Below, one piece after another: positions 1-5,222 of a stretch of DNA of 5,222 nucleotides. The position numbers and the translations under genes are program-made. Numbering within the stretch: position 1 is the stretch's first letter; the number at the start of each line of letters is the position of its first letter. Under the pieces are notes generated by a model. That model did not search any database. It saw nothing but the letters and a program-made list of their open reading frames with translations, and was not told the origin of the DNA. Origin of the DNA: an uncultured Odoribacter sp. (GTDB lineage Bacteria; Bacteroidota; Bacteroidia; Bacteroidales; Marinifilaceae). Where the stretch lies: NCBI GenBank assembly GCA_900548135.1, contig URJC01000211.1, forward strand, positions 1 through 5,222. Reading direction: 5' to 3'.

Positions 1-741
1 TACGAAAAATCGAAAAAGGAAAAAGAGCTGATCGGTATTTACCTGACTTCACATCCGCTGGATCCTTACAAACTGGAAATGCAATTGTTATGTACTCCGA
101 TCGAGGAAATAAATACTAATCTGGAAGCTTTCAAAGGCAAAGAGATCACAATTGCAGGAATCATCACGGCCAAACGGGAAGGAAAAACTAAAACCGGCAA
201 AGACTTCGGTATCCTGACCCTGGAGGATTTCAGCGGCACTTACGAACTGGCTTTCTTCGGAAAAGATTATACTGATTTCCGGCAATACTTCATCGACGAG
301 ACGGCGATCTATGTAAAAGGAAAAGTAGGGCCCAAATGGGGTAAGGAAGGAAATGAACTAACCTTTACCATTCAGAAAGTTGACTTACTGGAAGCAATTA
401 CCGAGAATGCCATCCGTTCCATCACCCTGCAGGTAGACATCGAGAAACTGACCCTGGATACCGTGACGGAAATCCACGAGCTCTTCACCACAGACGTCAA
501 TAGTGAAGCTTATAAAGCAGCACAGCAAAAAGCAGCAGAACAAAAAAACCAGAAAAGCAATGATCCGGAAGAACTTGAAGAACCGGCTCTGAAACAAACC
601 GAAATACCACTGCATTTCATGCTTTTCGACCGGCAAGGTAACAATGTCAAAATGTTCTCCCGCACCTGTAAGATCAAAAAATCCAGGGAGTTGTATGAAT
701 ATTTTGAAAATAACGATGCCATCAAAATGAAAATCAATTAA
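1..741 (+). CDS. dnaE: DNA polymerase III alpha subunit, C-terminal part (5' end outside window)
   Basis: This is the last 246 residues of the catalytic subunit of the replicative DNA polymerase. The reading frame is open from base 1, so the start lies outside the window; the Met at base 79 is internal. The segment EKELIGIYLTSHPLD (residues 7-21) is a hallmark of DnaE just before its OB domain. Residues about 47-131 look like the OB fold that binds single-stranded DNA (EITIAGIITAKREG, then GTYELAFFGKDY). Residues about 167-202 form a charged, Ala/Gln/Lys/Glu-rich linker. The last roughly 45 residues, with NVKMFSRTCKI, resemble the DnaE C-terminal domain; in other bacteria that region contacts the tau clamp-loader subunit. 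The polymerase active site and PHP domain lie upstream, unseen. The stop codon sits inside a terminator hairpin. Identification as DnaE is firm; the domain edges are approximate. Confidence 0.95.
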   Translation, partial: YEKSKKEKELIGIYLTSHPLDPYKLEMQLLCTPIEEINTNLEAFKGKEITIAGIITAKREGKTKTGKDFGILTLEDFSGTYELAFFGKDYTDFRQYFIDETAIYVKGKVGPKWGKEGNELTFTIQKVDLLEAITENAIRSITLQVDIEKLTLDTVTEIHELFTTDVNSEAYKAAQQKAAEQKNQKSNDPEELEEPALKQTEIPLHFMLFDRQGNNVKMFSRTCKIKKSRELYEYFENNDAIKMKIN

Positions 742-765
742 GGCCGATTAGCCTTAATTGATTTT
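730..765 (+). terminator. Intrinsic terminator of dnaE, overlapping its stop codon
   Basis: Bases 730-744 pair perfectly with 751-765 around the 6-base loop CGATTA. The core arms are CAATTAAGGC and GCCTTAATTG. The outer A·T pairs end in the run ATTTTT, which acts as the U-tract. The dnaE stop codon TAA (739-741) lies in the left arm, so the last codons of the gene double as the terminator stem. It probably separates dnaE from trxA transcription. Confidence 0.85.
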
Positions 766-948
766 TAACCTATACCTCCTGATATCATTTAGAAACAAAC
801 ATTTTACCTTTTGTCATTTCGCAGACAAGCATAAAAAGAATACAGTATATTTTAACATTCAATTATCAGATGAAGATACCGGATACGATAAAAATATTGT
901 ACCTTAGCAGAGTGAAACGTTAATACTAACTTTTTAAAAGATAAAACT
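742..948. other. dnaE-trxA intergenic region
   Basis: This 207-bp A/T-rich gap between two genes on the same strand holds the right arm of the dnaE terminator and a possible trxA promoter near its right end. I see no convincing small gene or structured RNA in the middle (about 770-895). Near 805-813 there is TACCTTTTG, one base too long for the Bacteroidota -7 consensus, so I do not call it a promoter. Confidence 0.6.
900..907 (+). promoter_or_regulatory. Possible -7 element of the trxA promoter
   Basis: TACCTTAG matches the Bacteroidota -7 consensus TAnnTTTG at all but one base and lies about 40 bp before the trxA ATG, leaving room for a short leader. No TTTG is visible about 20 bp upstream where the -33 element would sit, so the call is tentative. 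A trxA-specific promoter is expected somewhere here because of the strong terminator after dnaE. Confidence 0.35.
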
Positions 949-1266
949 ATGGCAATAGCAGTGAATGACTCTAATTTTGAGGAAGTTGTATTGAAAGCAG
1001 AACATCCGGTATTAGTGGATTTCTGGGCAGAGTGGTGCGGACCATGTAAGATGATGCTTCCGATTGTCGAAGAAATCTCTAAAGAATTTGAGGGTAAGAT
1101 TACTGTAGCAAAGGTTGATGTAGACAGCAGCCAGGGGACAGCAGCTAAATTTGGCATCCGGAATATCCCGACTATCCTGTTTTTCAAAGGAGGATCTGTT
1201 GTTGACAAACAAGTAGGTGCAGTACCTAAAAATTCATTGGTAGAAAAAATTAACAAACTTCTATAA
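949..1266 (+). CDS. trxA: Thioredoxin 1
   Basis: This 105-residue cytoplasmic thiol-disulfide reductase has the full classical thioredoxin length. It would reduce protein disulfides using electrons from thioredoxin reductase, supplying for example ribonucleotide reductase and peroxiredoxins. The active site WCGPC is at residues 29-33 (Cys30 and Cys33). The buried acidic residue is Asp24 in VLVDFWAEWC, the cis-proline is Pro74 in RNIPTILFF, and the conserved glycine region near the end is also present (KQVGAVPK). There is no signal peptide, so it is the cytoplasmic type and not one of the exported thioredoxin-like proteins common in Bacteroidota. The ATG follows an A-rich stretch without a Shine-Dalgarno motif, usual for this phylum. 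It follows dnaE on the same strand but behind a strong terminator, so it is probably transcribed separately. All catalytic residues are intact. Confidence 0.97.
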   Translation: MAIAVNDSNFEEVVLKAEHPVLVDFWAEWCGPCKMMLPIVEEISKEFEGKITVAKVDVDSSQGTAAKFGIRNIPTILFFKGGSVVDKQVGAVPKNSLVEKINKLL

Positions 1267-1284
1267 AAGTATATTATAGAAGTT
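1256..1284 (-). terminator. Hairpin over the trxA stop codon; candidate terminator for the leftward M23 gene
   Basis: Bases 1256-1266 pair perfectly with 1274-1284 (core arms AACTTCTATA and TATAGAAGTT) around a 7-base loop, taking in the trxA stop at 1264-1266. Read on the minus strand, the stem is followed by TGTTAATTTTTTC, a U-rich tail. Read on the plus strand it is followed by CAAAGGG, with no U-tract. It therefore suits leftward termination of the peptidase transcript better than rightward termination of trxA. The role is inferred; the inverted repeat is seen directly. Confidence 0.5.
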
Positions 1285-1285
1285 C

Positions 1286-1320
1286 AAAGGGAGTGTCTGA
1301 TAAATTCAGGTACTCTCTTT
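1286..1320 (+). terminator. Terminator-like hairpin downstream of trxA
   Basis: Bases 1286-1300 pair with 1306-1320 along all 15 positions (12 Watson-Crick and 3 G·U in the plus-strand RNA) around the loop TAAAT. The following CTATTTG is only moderately U-rich, although the right arm itself ends in CTCTTT. In the minus-strand RNA the three G·U pairs become A·C mismatches, so the structure favours rightward transcripts. It most likely ends or stabilises the trxA mRNA. Confidence 0.7.
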
Positions 1321-1321
1321 C

Positions 1322-1335
1322 TATTTGCATTCCTG
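1322..1335 (+). repeat. 14-bp direct repeat, left copy
   Basis: TATTTGCATTCCTG differs at one position from the copy at 1417-1430, 95 bp away in the same gap between convergent genes. No transposase or terminal inverted repeat is visible in the 81 bp between the copies. It may be a chance match. Confidence 0.45.
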
Positions 1336-1416
1336 TTGGAGATTAAAAACAAACATTCGGAACTATACCAGAATCCGGCCTCAGGAAACCACTTTATCCA
1401 TCATAAAATCACCGGT

Positions 1417-1430
1417 TATCTGCATTCCTG
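1417..1430 (+). repeat. 14-bp direct repeat, right copy
   Basis: TATCTGCATTCCTG matches the copy at 1322-1335 in 13 of 14 positions and ends just 2 bp before the stop codon of the M23 gene. Function unknown. Confidence 0.45.
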
Positions 1431-1432
1431 AT

Positions 1433-2737
1433 CTATTCCAAAACAAAATTATTGGTATCGGTTGCCTGCACTTCAGCTTTTGTTCCAAACAACGGAACCA
1501 GATCGACCATCTTTCTGACAGAATCCCGCACAATAGCAAACTTGCTCATCAACGAATCCTGAACGGATTTTGCCGGTTGCGACTTAATAGTTAACGGATT
1601 GATCGGTTTACCGTTCTCAAAAACCCGGAAATCCAAATGCGGTCCGGTTGCCAAACCAGTAGCTCCTACATACCCAATCACCTCCTTCTGCTTTACATGT
1701 GATCCTACTTTAATGCCTTTGGCAAAACGGGACAAGTGCATATAAGTAGTTGTATAAATACTGTTATGCTTGATTTTCAAATAATTTCCCCCTCCGTTAG
1801 CCTGATACCCTTTAGCAATCACACGACCACTACCGACAGCATATACGGCAGTACCTGTCGGAGCCGCATAATCTACTCCGTGATGTGCCCGGTAGCGCTT
1901 CAATACCGGATGAAAGCGGCTATTAGAGAAACGGGAGGATATACGGAAATAATCCAAAGGAGCTTTTAGAAATGCCCCCTGCAAACTATTACCCTGCTCA
2001 TTGTAATAAAGCATTTCATTATCCTGCATAAATGGAATTGCATAATACGTACTATCTCCATGCCGGATAGAAGCTCCCAATACATTAAAACTGGCTAAAC
2101 TCTTTCCGTCAACATACTCTTGTTCATATACCACCCGGAATTCATCCTCTTTCTGCAAACCGAAAAAATCAATTGTCCATCCAAACAAATTGGACAAAAC
2201 AACAGCTAATTGAGGGTCTGCCCCATATTTTTGCATGGCCAGCCACAAAGCAGATTCCACCATTCCACCGACTTCATTGCGCCGCCATTCGACCGGATTT
2301 TCCCCGATAGTAACCTGATAATCACCACGTAAATCAAAAACGACATAAGACTTCGGATCTTTCTCATATACAAAAAACACATTCTCCGGAATACTGTCTC
2401 TGGTAGAAAAAACAGCATAAGTCTTACCACTTTGTATTTTCCGCACATCAAACACCTCTTTCGACTTTTCTGTCAACCGATGTACCTCACCTACAGACAT
2501 GCCATGCTTTTGTAAAATGACCGACAGACTCTGATTCGGCTTCACAAATCCGTAATCCACATCATAATCATCTAACGGAATACCGTATTTATACACTATT
2601 TCTTTCACCTCTGTAGAATCAGTTACTTCCACTTCGTCCAATACACCAGAATCTTCTTCTCTTTTAGGAATAAAAATTACAACCAATAACACAATTCCCA
2701 ACAAGGAAGAAAAAATGATTTGCTTTTTTTTAGTCAT
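1433..2737 (-). CDS. Membrane-anchored M23 family metallopeptidase (MepM/Csd3-like)
   Basis: This protein of 434 residues is probably a peptidoglycan endopeptidase acting outside the inner membrane, cutting peptide cross-links during cell-wall growth. From the ATG at 2737, residues 2-5 are basic (TKKK) and 6-23 form a hydrophobic signal anchor. Residues about 60-108 look like a LysM/OapA-type domain and about 150-215 like the second N-terminal domain of MepM, ShyA and Csd3 (FGWTIDFFGLQKEDEFRV). The M23 catalytic domain spans about 267-385: zinc ligands His285 and Asp289 in HHGVD, and catalytic His334 in YMHLS. The usual HxH motif is His367-Leu-Asp369 (GPHLDFRVF), so Asp replaces the third zinc ligand. 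The frame stays open upstream to a TTG at 2773, but that would add residues before the basic-hydrophobic signal and would place the start inside the promoter, so the ATG is preferred. Same direction as cstA, 57 bp downstream of it, and convergent with trxA. Family is confident; activity is not proven. Confidence 0.92.
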   Translation of the reverse strand: MTKKKQIIFSSLLGIVLLVVIFIPKREEDSGVLDEVEVTDSTEVKEIVYKYGIPLDDYDVDYGFVKPNQSLSVILQKHGMSVGEVHRLTEKSKEVFDVRKIQSGKTYAVFSTRDSIPENVFFVYEKDPKSYVVFDLRGDYQVTIGENPVEWRRNEVGGMVESALWLAMQKYGADPQLAVVLSNLFGWTIDFFGLQKEDEFRVVYEQEYVDGKSLASFNVLGASIRHGDSTYYAIPFMQDNEMLYYNEQGNSLQGAFLKAPLDYFRISSRFSNSRFHPVLKRYRAHHGVDYAAPTGTAVYAVGSGRVIAKGYQANGGGNYLKIKHNSIYTTTYMHLSRFAKGIKVGSHVKQKEVIGYVGATGLATGPHLDFRVFENGKPINPLTIKSQPAKSVQDSLMSKFAIVRDSVRKMVDLVPLFGTKAEVQATDTNNFVLE

Positions 2738-2742
2738 TATTT

Positions 2743-2774
2743 CAAAATTAACGAGTTGTATTCGGAGAGGCAAA
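2743..2774 (-). promoter_or_regulatory. Bacteroidota-type promoter for the M23 peptidase gene
   Basis: On the minus strand, TTTG (2774-2771) is followed after exactly 20 bases by TAATTTTG (2750-2743), a perfect match to the TTTG / TAnnTTTG consensus of the primary sigma factor in Bacteroides. The -7 element ends only 5 bases before the ATG at 2737, so transcription would begin at or next to the start codon. It lies wholly in the cstA-peptidase gap. The match is seen; use as a promoter is inferred. Confidence 0.6.
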
Positions 2775-2785
2775 CCAACTTTGCC
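2769..2785. repeat. Short perfect inverted repeat overlapping the -33 element
   Basis: GGCAAA and TTTGCC flank a 5-base spacer, CCAAC on the plus strand. The repeat lies between cstA and the peptidase gene, and the -33 TTTG falls within one arm. It has no U-tract on either strand, so it is unlikely to be a strong terminator. It could be an operator or a small RNA hairpin after the cstA stop, but six-base arms are easily met by chance. Confidence 0.4.
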
Positions 2786-2794
2786 CGTTATTAT

Positions 2795-4237
2795 CTATCC
2801 GTTTGCCGGTCCTGCCATCCGTCCGGTATAATTCCGTTTCCAAAAGGTAAACCAGATTATTGATACCGCCATACAGCACAATCCGACAGTGTATGATACT
2901 ATATGCGACCATCCAAAACCCTCCGGAGCAATACACAGGTAAGTTGAACATACACCTGTCATAAAAAAGGCGGGAACCAGAGTAATCCAATAATTTTTAC
3001 CTGCCGTCACCAGATAAACCGTTATCGCCCACAAAGTAAACACGGAAAGTGTTTGATTGGACCAGGCAAAATAACGCCAGATCATATCAAACCCTGCAGC
3101 ATCCCTCAAACTATAAAACAAAAGGGCAATAGCAGCCAGAAACATAGGAACACAAATATACAAACGCCTGCGAATACTTTTTTGTTCCATTCCCATAAAA
3201 TCTGCAACGATCAAACGGGCCGAACGAAAAGCAGTATCTCCGGAAGTAATTGGTGCAGCAATCACTCCTAAGATCGCCAGCACACCTCCCACAGTCCCCA
3301 GCCAATCCCTGGTAATAGCATCAACGATGACCGAAGCATTACTCTCTCCCATTCCGTTTTCATGGTAAAAATAAGTGGCTGCTGCCGCCCAAATCAAAGC
3401 CACAATGCCTTCCGTAATCATTGCCCCATAGAATACAGGCCGTCCATATTTCTCATTTTTCATACAACGGGCCATCATAGGCGACTGCGTAGCATGAAAA
3501 CCGGAAATTGCCCCACAGGCAATGCTCACAAACATGATCGGAAAAACAGGCAAAGCAGAAGCATTGGGATGAGTATTCTGTATGCCATCCCACAATTCCG
3601 GCAGAACAGGATGATTAACATATAACATCACTAAAATGCCGACAGCCATAAACAACAAAGCAATAGCAAACACGGGATACACTTTGCCGATAATCTTATC
3701 TACCGGCAATAAAGTAGCTAAAACGTAATAAATAAAAACGATGACTATCCAAAAAGTAATATCCATATAGTCCGGCGTCAGCTTTGCCAGCAAACCTGCC
3801 GGCCCGGCAACAAAAACCGCCCCCACCAATATCATCAGGATAACCGTAAATGCCCGCATGACCTGTTTGGTTGTCATCCCCAGATAACGGCCGATAATTT
3901 CAGGTAAGCTCTCCCCACCATGGCGGATAGACAACATACCGGAAAAATAATCATGTACAGCTCCTGCCAACACACTTCCCAGTACAATCCACAGATAAGA
4001 GGCTGTACCAAACTTAGCTCCCATAATTGCCCCGAAGATTGGTCCCAGACCAGCAATATTCAAAAATTGGATCATAAAAATCTTCCAGGTAGGCAAAGGA
4101 ATATAATCTACCCCATCAGCTTTTGTCAAAGCCGGAGTCTGCCGTTTAAAATCAGGTCCGAATACCCGCTCTACATAACGGCCATAAACGAAATAGCCAA
4201 CAATTAATGTCAGCAAACAAATAGTAAATGAAATCAT
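2795..4237 (-). CDS. cstA: CstA-family carbon starvation protein (pyruvate/peptide transporter)
   Basis: A 480-residue polytopic inner-membrane protein of the CstA family. In Escherichia coli CstA and its paralogue BtsT take up pyruvate, and CstA is also linked to peptide use; the substrate here is not shown. Family features, in order, are DGVDYIP (41-47), IAGLGPIFG (61-69), AGAVHDYFSG (91-100) followed by RHGGES, GFHATQSPMMARC (246-258), ITSGDTAFRSARL (330-342) and WRYFAWSNQTL (387-397). About a dozen or more hydrophobic segments run along the length, for example 2-18, 131-150, 161-177, 185-206 and 451-466. It is about 220 residues shorter than E. coli CstA (about 700), as I recall is usual for Bacteroidota members, so it is not obviously truncated. 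Its ATG overlaps the RNase R stop by four bases (ATGA), implying translational coupling and shared transcription. No Shine-Dalgarno motif is seen; the upstream region is A-rich. Confidence 0.93.
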   Translation of the reverse strand: MISFTICLLTLIVGYFVYGRYVERVFGPDFKRQTPALTKADGVDYIPLPTWKIFMIQFLNIAGLGPIFGAIMGAKFGTASYLWIVLGSVLAGAVHDYFSGMLSIRHGGESLPEIIGRYLGMTTKQVMRAFTVILMILVGAVFVAGPAGLLAKLTPDYMDITFWIVIVFIYYVLATLLPVDKIIGKVYPVFAIALLFMAVGILVMLYVNHPVLPELWDGIQNTHPNASALPVFPIMFVSIACGAISGFHATQSPMMARCMKNEKYGRPVFYGAMITEGIVALIWAAAATYFYHENGMGESNASVIVDAITRDWLGTVGGVLAILGVIAAPITSGDTAFRSARLIVADFMGMEQKSIRRRLYICVPMFLAAIALLFYSLRDAAGFDMIWRYFAWSNQTLSVFTLWAITVYLVTAGKNYWITLVPAFFMTGVCSTYLCIAPEGFGWSHIVSYTVGLCCMAVSIIWFTFWKRNYTGRMAGPANG

Positions 4238-5222
4238 TTATTTTTACTTTTTCTGTGTCTTTTAGCCTTCCCTTGAGCACCCTTGGCTTTTTTAGTATCT
4301 TTCGCACTTTGTTTCCGACCGGCAGAACCATGAAAAACTCCCTTCCTGCCCCCGGTTACTCCTGCCTGTTTTGATTCACTTTTTTTCTCATTCTGCCCTT
4401 CTTCCGGCTTTACAAGCTCATAATCCAACTGACGGGCAACGAGATTTGCTTTAGCAACCCGGACCACGACCTGGTCACCCAACTGATAAGTCTTATGATG
4501 GTGACGCCCTACAATACAGTAATTCTTTTCATCAAACTCATAATAATCATCATCCAGTTCGGTCATAGATACCAATCCCTCACATTTGGACTCATCCAGC
4601 TCCACATAAAATCCCCATTGTGTCACACCGGAAATAGTTCCTTCAAAATTCTGTCCGATTTTATCCGACATATATTCTACCTGCTTGTATTTGACAGACG
4701 AACGCTCTGCATTAGCAGCCACTTGTTCCATATCGGAAGAATGCTTACAATATTCCTCATATTTTTCTTTATTCACAGCACGTCCATCGTCCAGATAACG
4801 CTGTAACAAGCGGTGTACCATTACATCCGGATAACGACGGATAGGTGAAGTAAAATGAGTATAAAAATCAAAAGCCAATCCGTAGTGTCCGATATTATCC
4901 GTAGAGTAAGCAGCCTTTGCCATCGTCCTTACCGCCAGAGTCTCTATCATATTCTGTTCCGGTTTATCTTTCACCTCTTTCATCAGGTTGTTCATGGAAG
5001 TTGTCAGGGCTTTACGGCTACCTGTTTTCACCCCATATCCGAAACGGGCAACAAACCGGTTAAAATCCTCCAATTTTTCCGGTAGCGGACTTTCGTGGAT
5101 ACGATAGACAAAAGTCTTTGCTTTTTTACCCGGTTTAGGTTTACCTATCCGTTCTGCGACTTTTTTATTTGCCAACAGCATAAACTCCTCGACCAACTTA
5201 TTCGCTTCCCTGGAGCGTTTGA
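4234..5222 (-). CDS. rnr: Ribonuclease R, C-terminal part (5' end outside window)
   Basis: These are the last 328 residues of an RNase II/RNB-family 3'-to-5' exoribonuclease, which degrades structured RNA in the cytoplasm. The frame is open to the right edge (SREANKLVEEFMLLANKKVAE), so the start lies outside; the TTG at 5196 is internal. The RNB signature HFTSPIRRYPDVMVHRLL occurs at about residues 122-139. The catalytic aspartates lie further upstream, outside the window. An S1 RNA-binding domain covers about 189-270 (FEGTISGVTQWGFYVELDE). A basic low-complexity tail rich in Lys, Gly and Ser fills about 272-328, as in many RNase R proteins, where such tails help bind or unwind RNA. The S1 domain plus basic tail favours RNase R over RNase II. 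Its TGA overlaps the cstA ATG. The promoter is not in the window. Confidence 0.94.
   Translation of the reverse strand, partial: KRSREANKLVEEFMLLANKKVAERIGKPKPGKKAKTFVYRIHESPLPEKLEDFNRFVARFGYGVKTGSRKALTTSMNNLMKEVKDKPEQNMIETLAVRTMAKAAYSTDNIGHYGLAFDFYTHFTSPIRRYPDVMVHRLLQRYLDDGRAVNKEKYEEYCKHSSDMEQVAANAERSSVKYKQVEYMSDKIGQNFEGTISGVTQWGFYVELDESKCEGLVSMTELDDDYYEFDEKNYCIVGRHHHKTYQLGDQVVVRVAKANLVARQLDYELVKPEEGQNEKKSESKQAGVTGGRKGVFHGSAGRKQSAKDTKKAKGAQGKAKRHRKSKNK

Noticed and set aside
805..813. TACCTTTTG as an earlier trxA promoter
   Set aside because: The spacing inside the -7 element is one base too long and no TTTG is found at the proper distance upstream.
852..1256. Open reading frame of 134 codons antisense to trxA
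   Set aside because: It lies opposite a clear thioredoxin gene, its translation resembles no family I know, and its composition is typical of a shadow frame.
1325..1594. Plus-strand open frame of 89 codons over the convergent gap and the end of the M23 gene
   Set aside because: It starts at a TTG, most of it is antisense to the peptidase C-terminus, and the translation is rich in Cys, His, Arg and Ser without a recognisable motif.
2738..2773. N-terminal extension of the M23 peptidase by 12 residues from a TTG at 2773
   Set aside because: The residues MPLRIQLVNFEI precede an ordinary basic-then-hydrophobic signal that begins at the ATG at 2737, and the TTG coincides with the -33 promoter box.
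3920..4207. Plus-strand open frames opposite cstA and rnr, such as this 95-codon one
   Set aside because: They run antisense to strongly conserved membrane or nuclease sequence, and I see no start signal or protein motif.
4234..5196. RNase R gene beginning at base 5196
   Set aside because: The codon there is TTG inside a conserved family stretch (EANKLVEEFMLLAN), and the frame continues to the window edge, so the gene is partial at its 5' end.

Overview
The window looks like ordinary chromosomal sequence from a member of the Bacteroidota, most likely the order Bacteroidales. The supporting signs are moderate-to-low G+C, A/T-rich start regions with no Shine-Dalgarno motif, a TTTG / TAnnTTTG promoter of the Bacteroidota type, Bacteroidota-like protein sequences, and a dnaE-thioredoxin neighbourhood that I recall from Bacteroidales genomes. 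The genus cannot be fixed from this window. I see no mobile element, CRISPR array, tRNA, rRNA or phage gene.

Layout. Plus strand: the 3' end of dnaE (DNA polymerase III alpha subunit, entering from the left edge) ends inside a strong hairpin terminator. A 207-bp gap follows, then trxA (thioredoxin 1). Two adjacent hairpins follow trxA. Minus strand, from the right edge leftwards: the 3' part of an RNase R gene, cstA (CstA-family transporter) overlapping it by 4 bp (ATGA), and a membrane-anchored M23 peptidase of the MepM/Csd3 architecture. trxA and the peptidase gene converge on a gap of 166 bp. No gene-free stretch exceeds 300 bases.

How the parts fit. rnr and cstA form a translationally coupled pair. 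The peptidase gene lies 57 bp downstream in the same direction but appears to have its own promoter, placed so close to the ATG that its mRNA may be almost leaderless. The products are unrelated housekeeping functions: replication, thiol redox, RNA decay, uptake of small carbon compounds, and peptidoglycan remodelling.

I do not find an undescribed system here. The points most worth a second look are the M23 peptidase's HLD in place of the usual zinc-binding HxH, its near-leaderless promoter with an overlapping palindrome, the strand-specific pair of hairpins between the convergent genes, and a near-perfect 14-bp direct repeat in that same gap.
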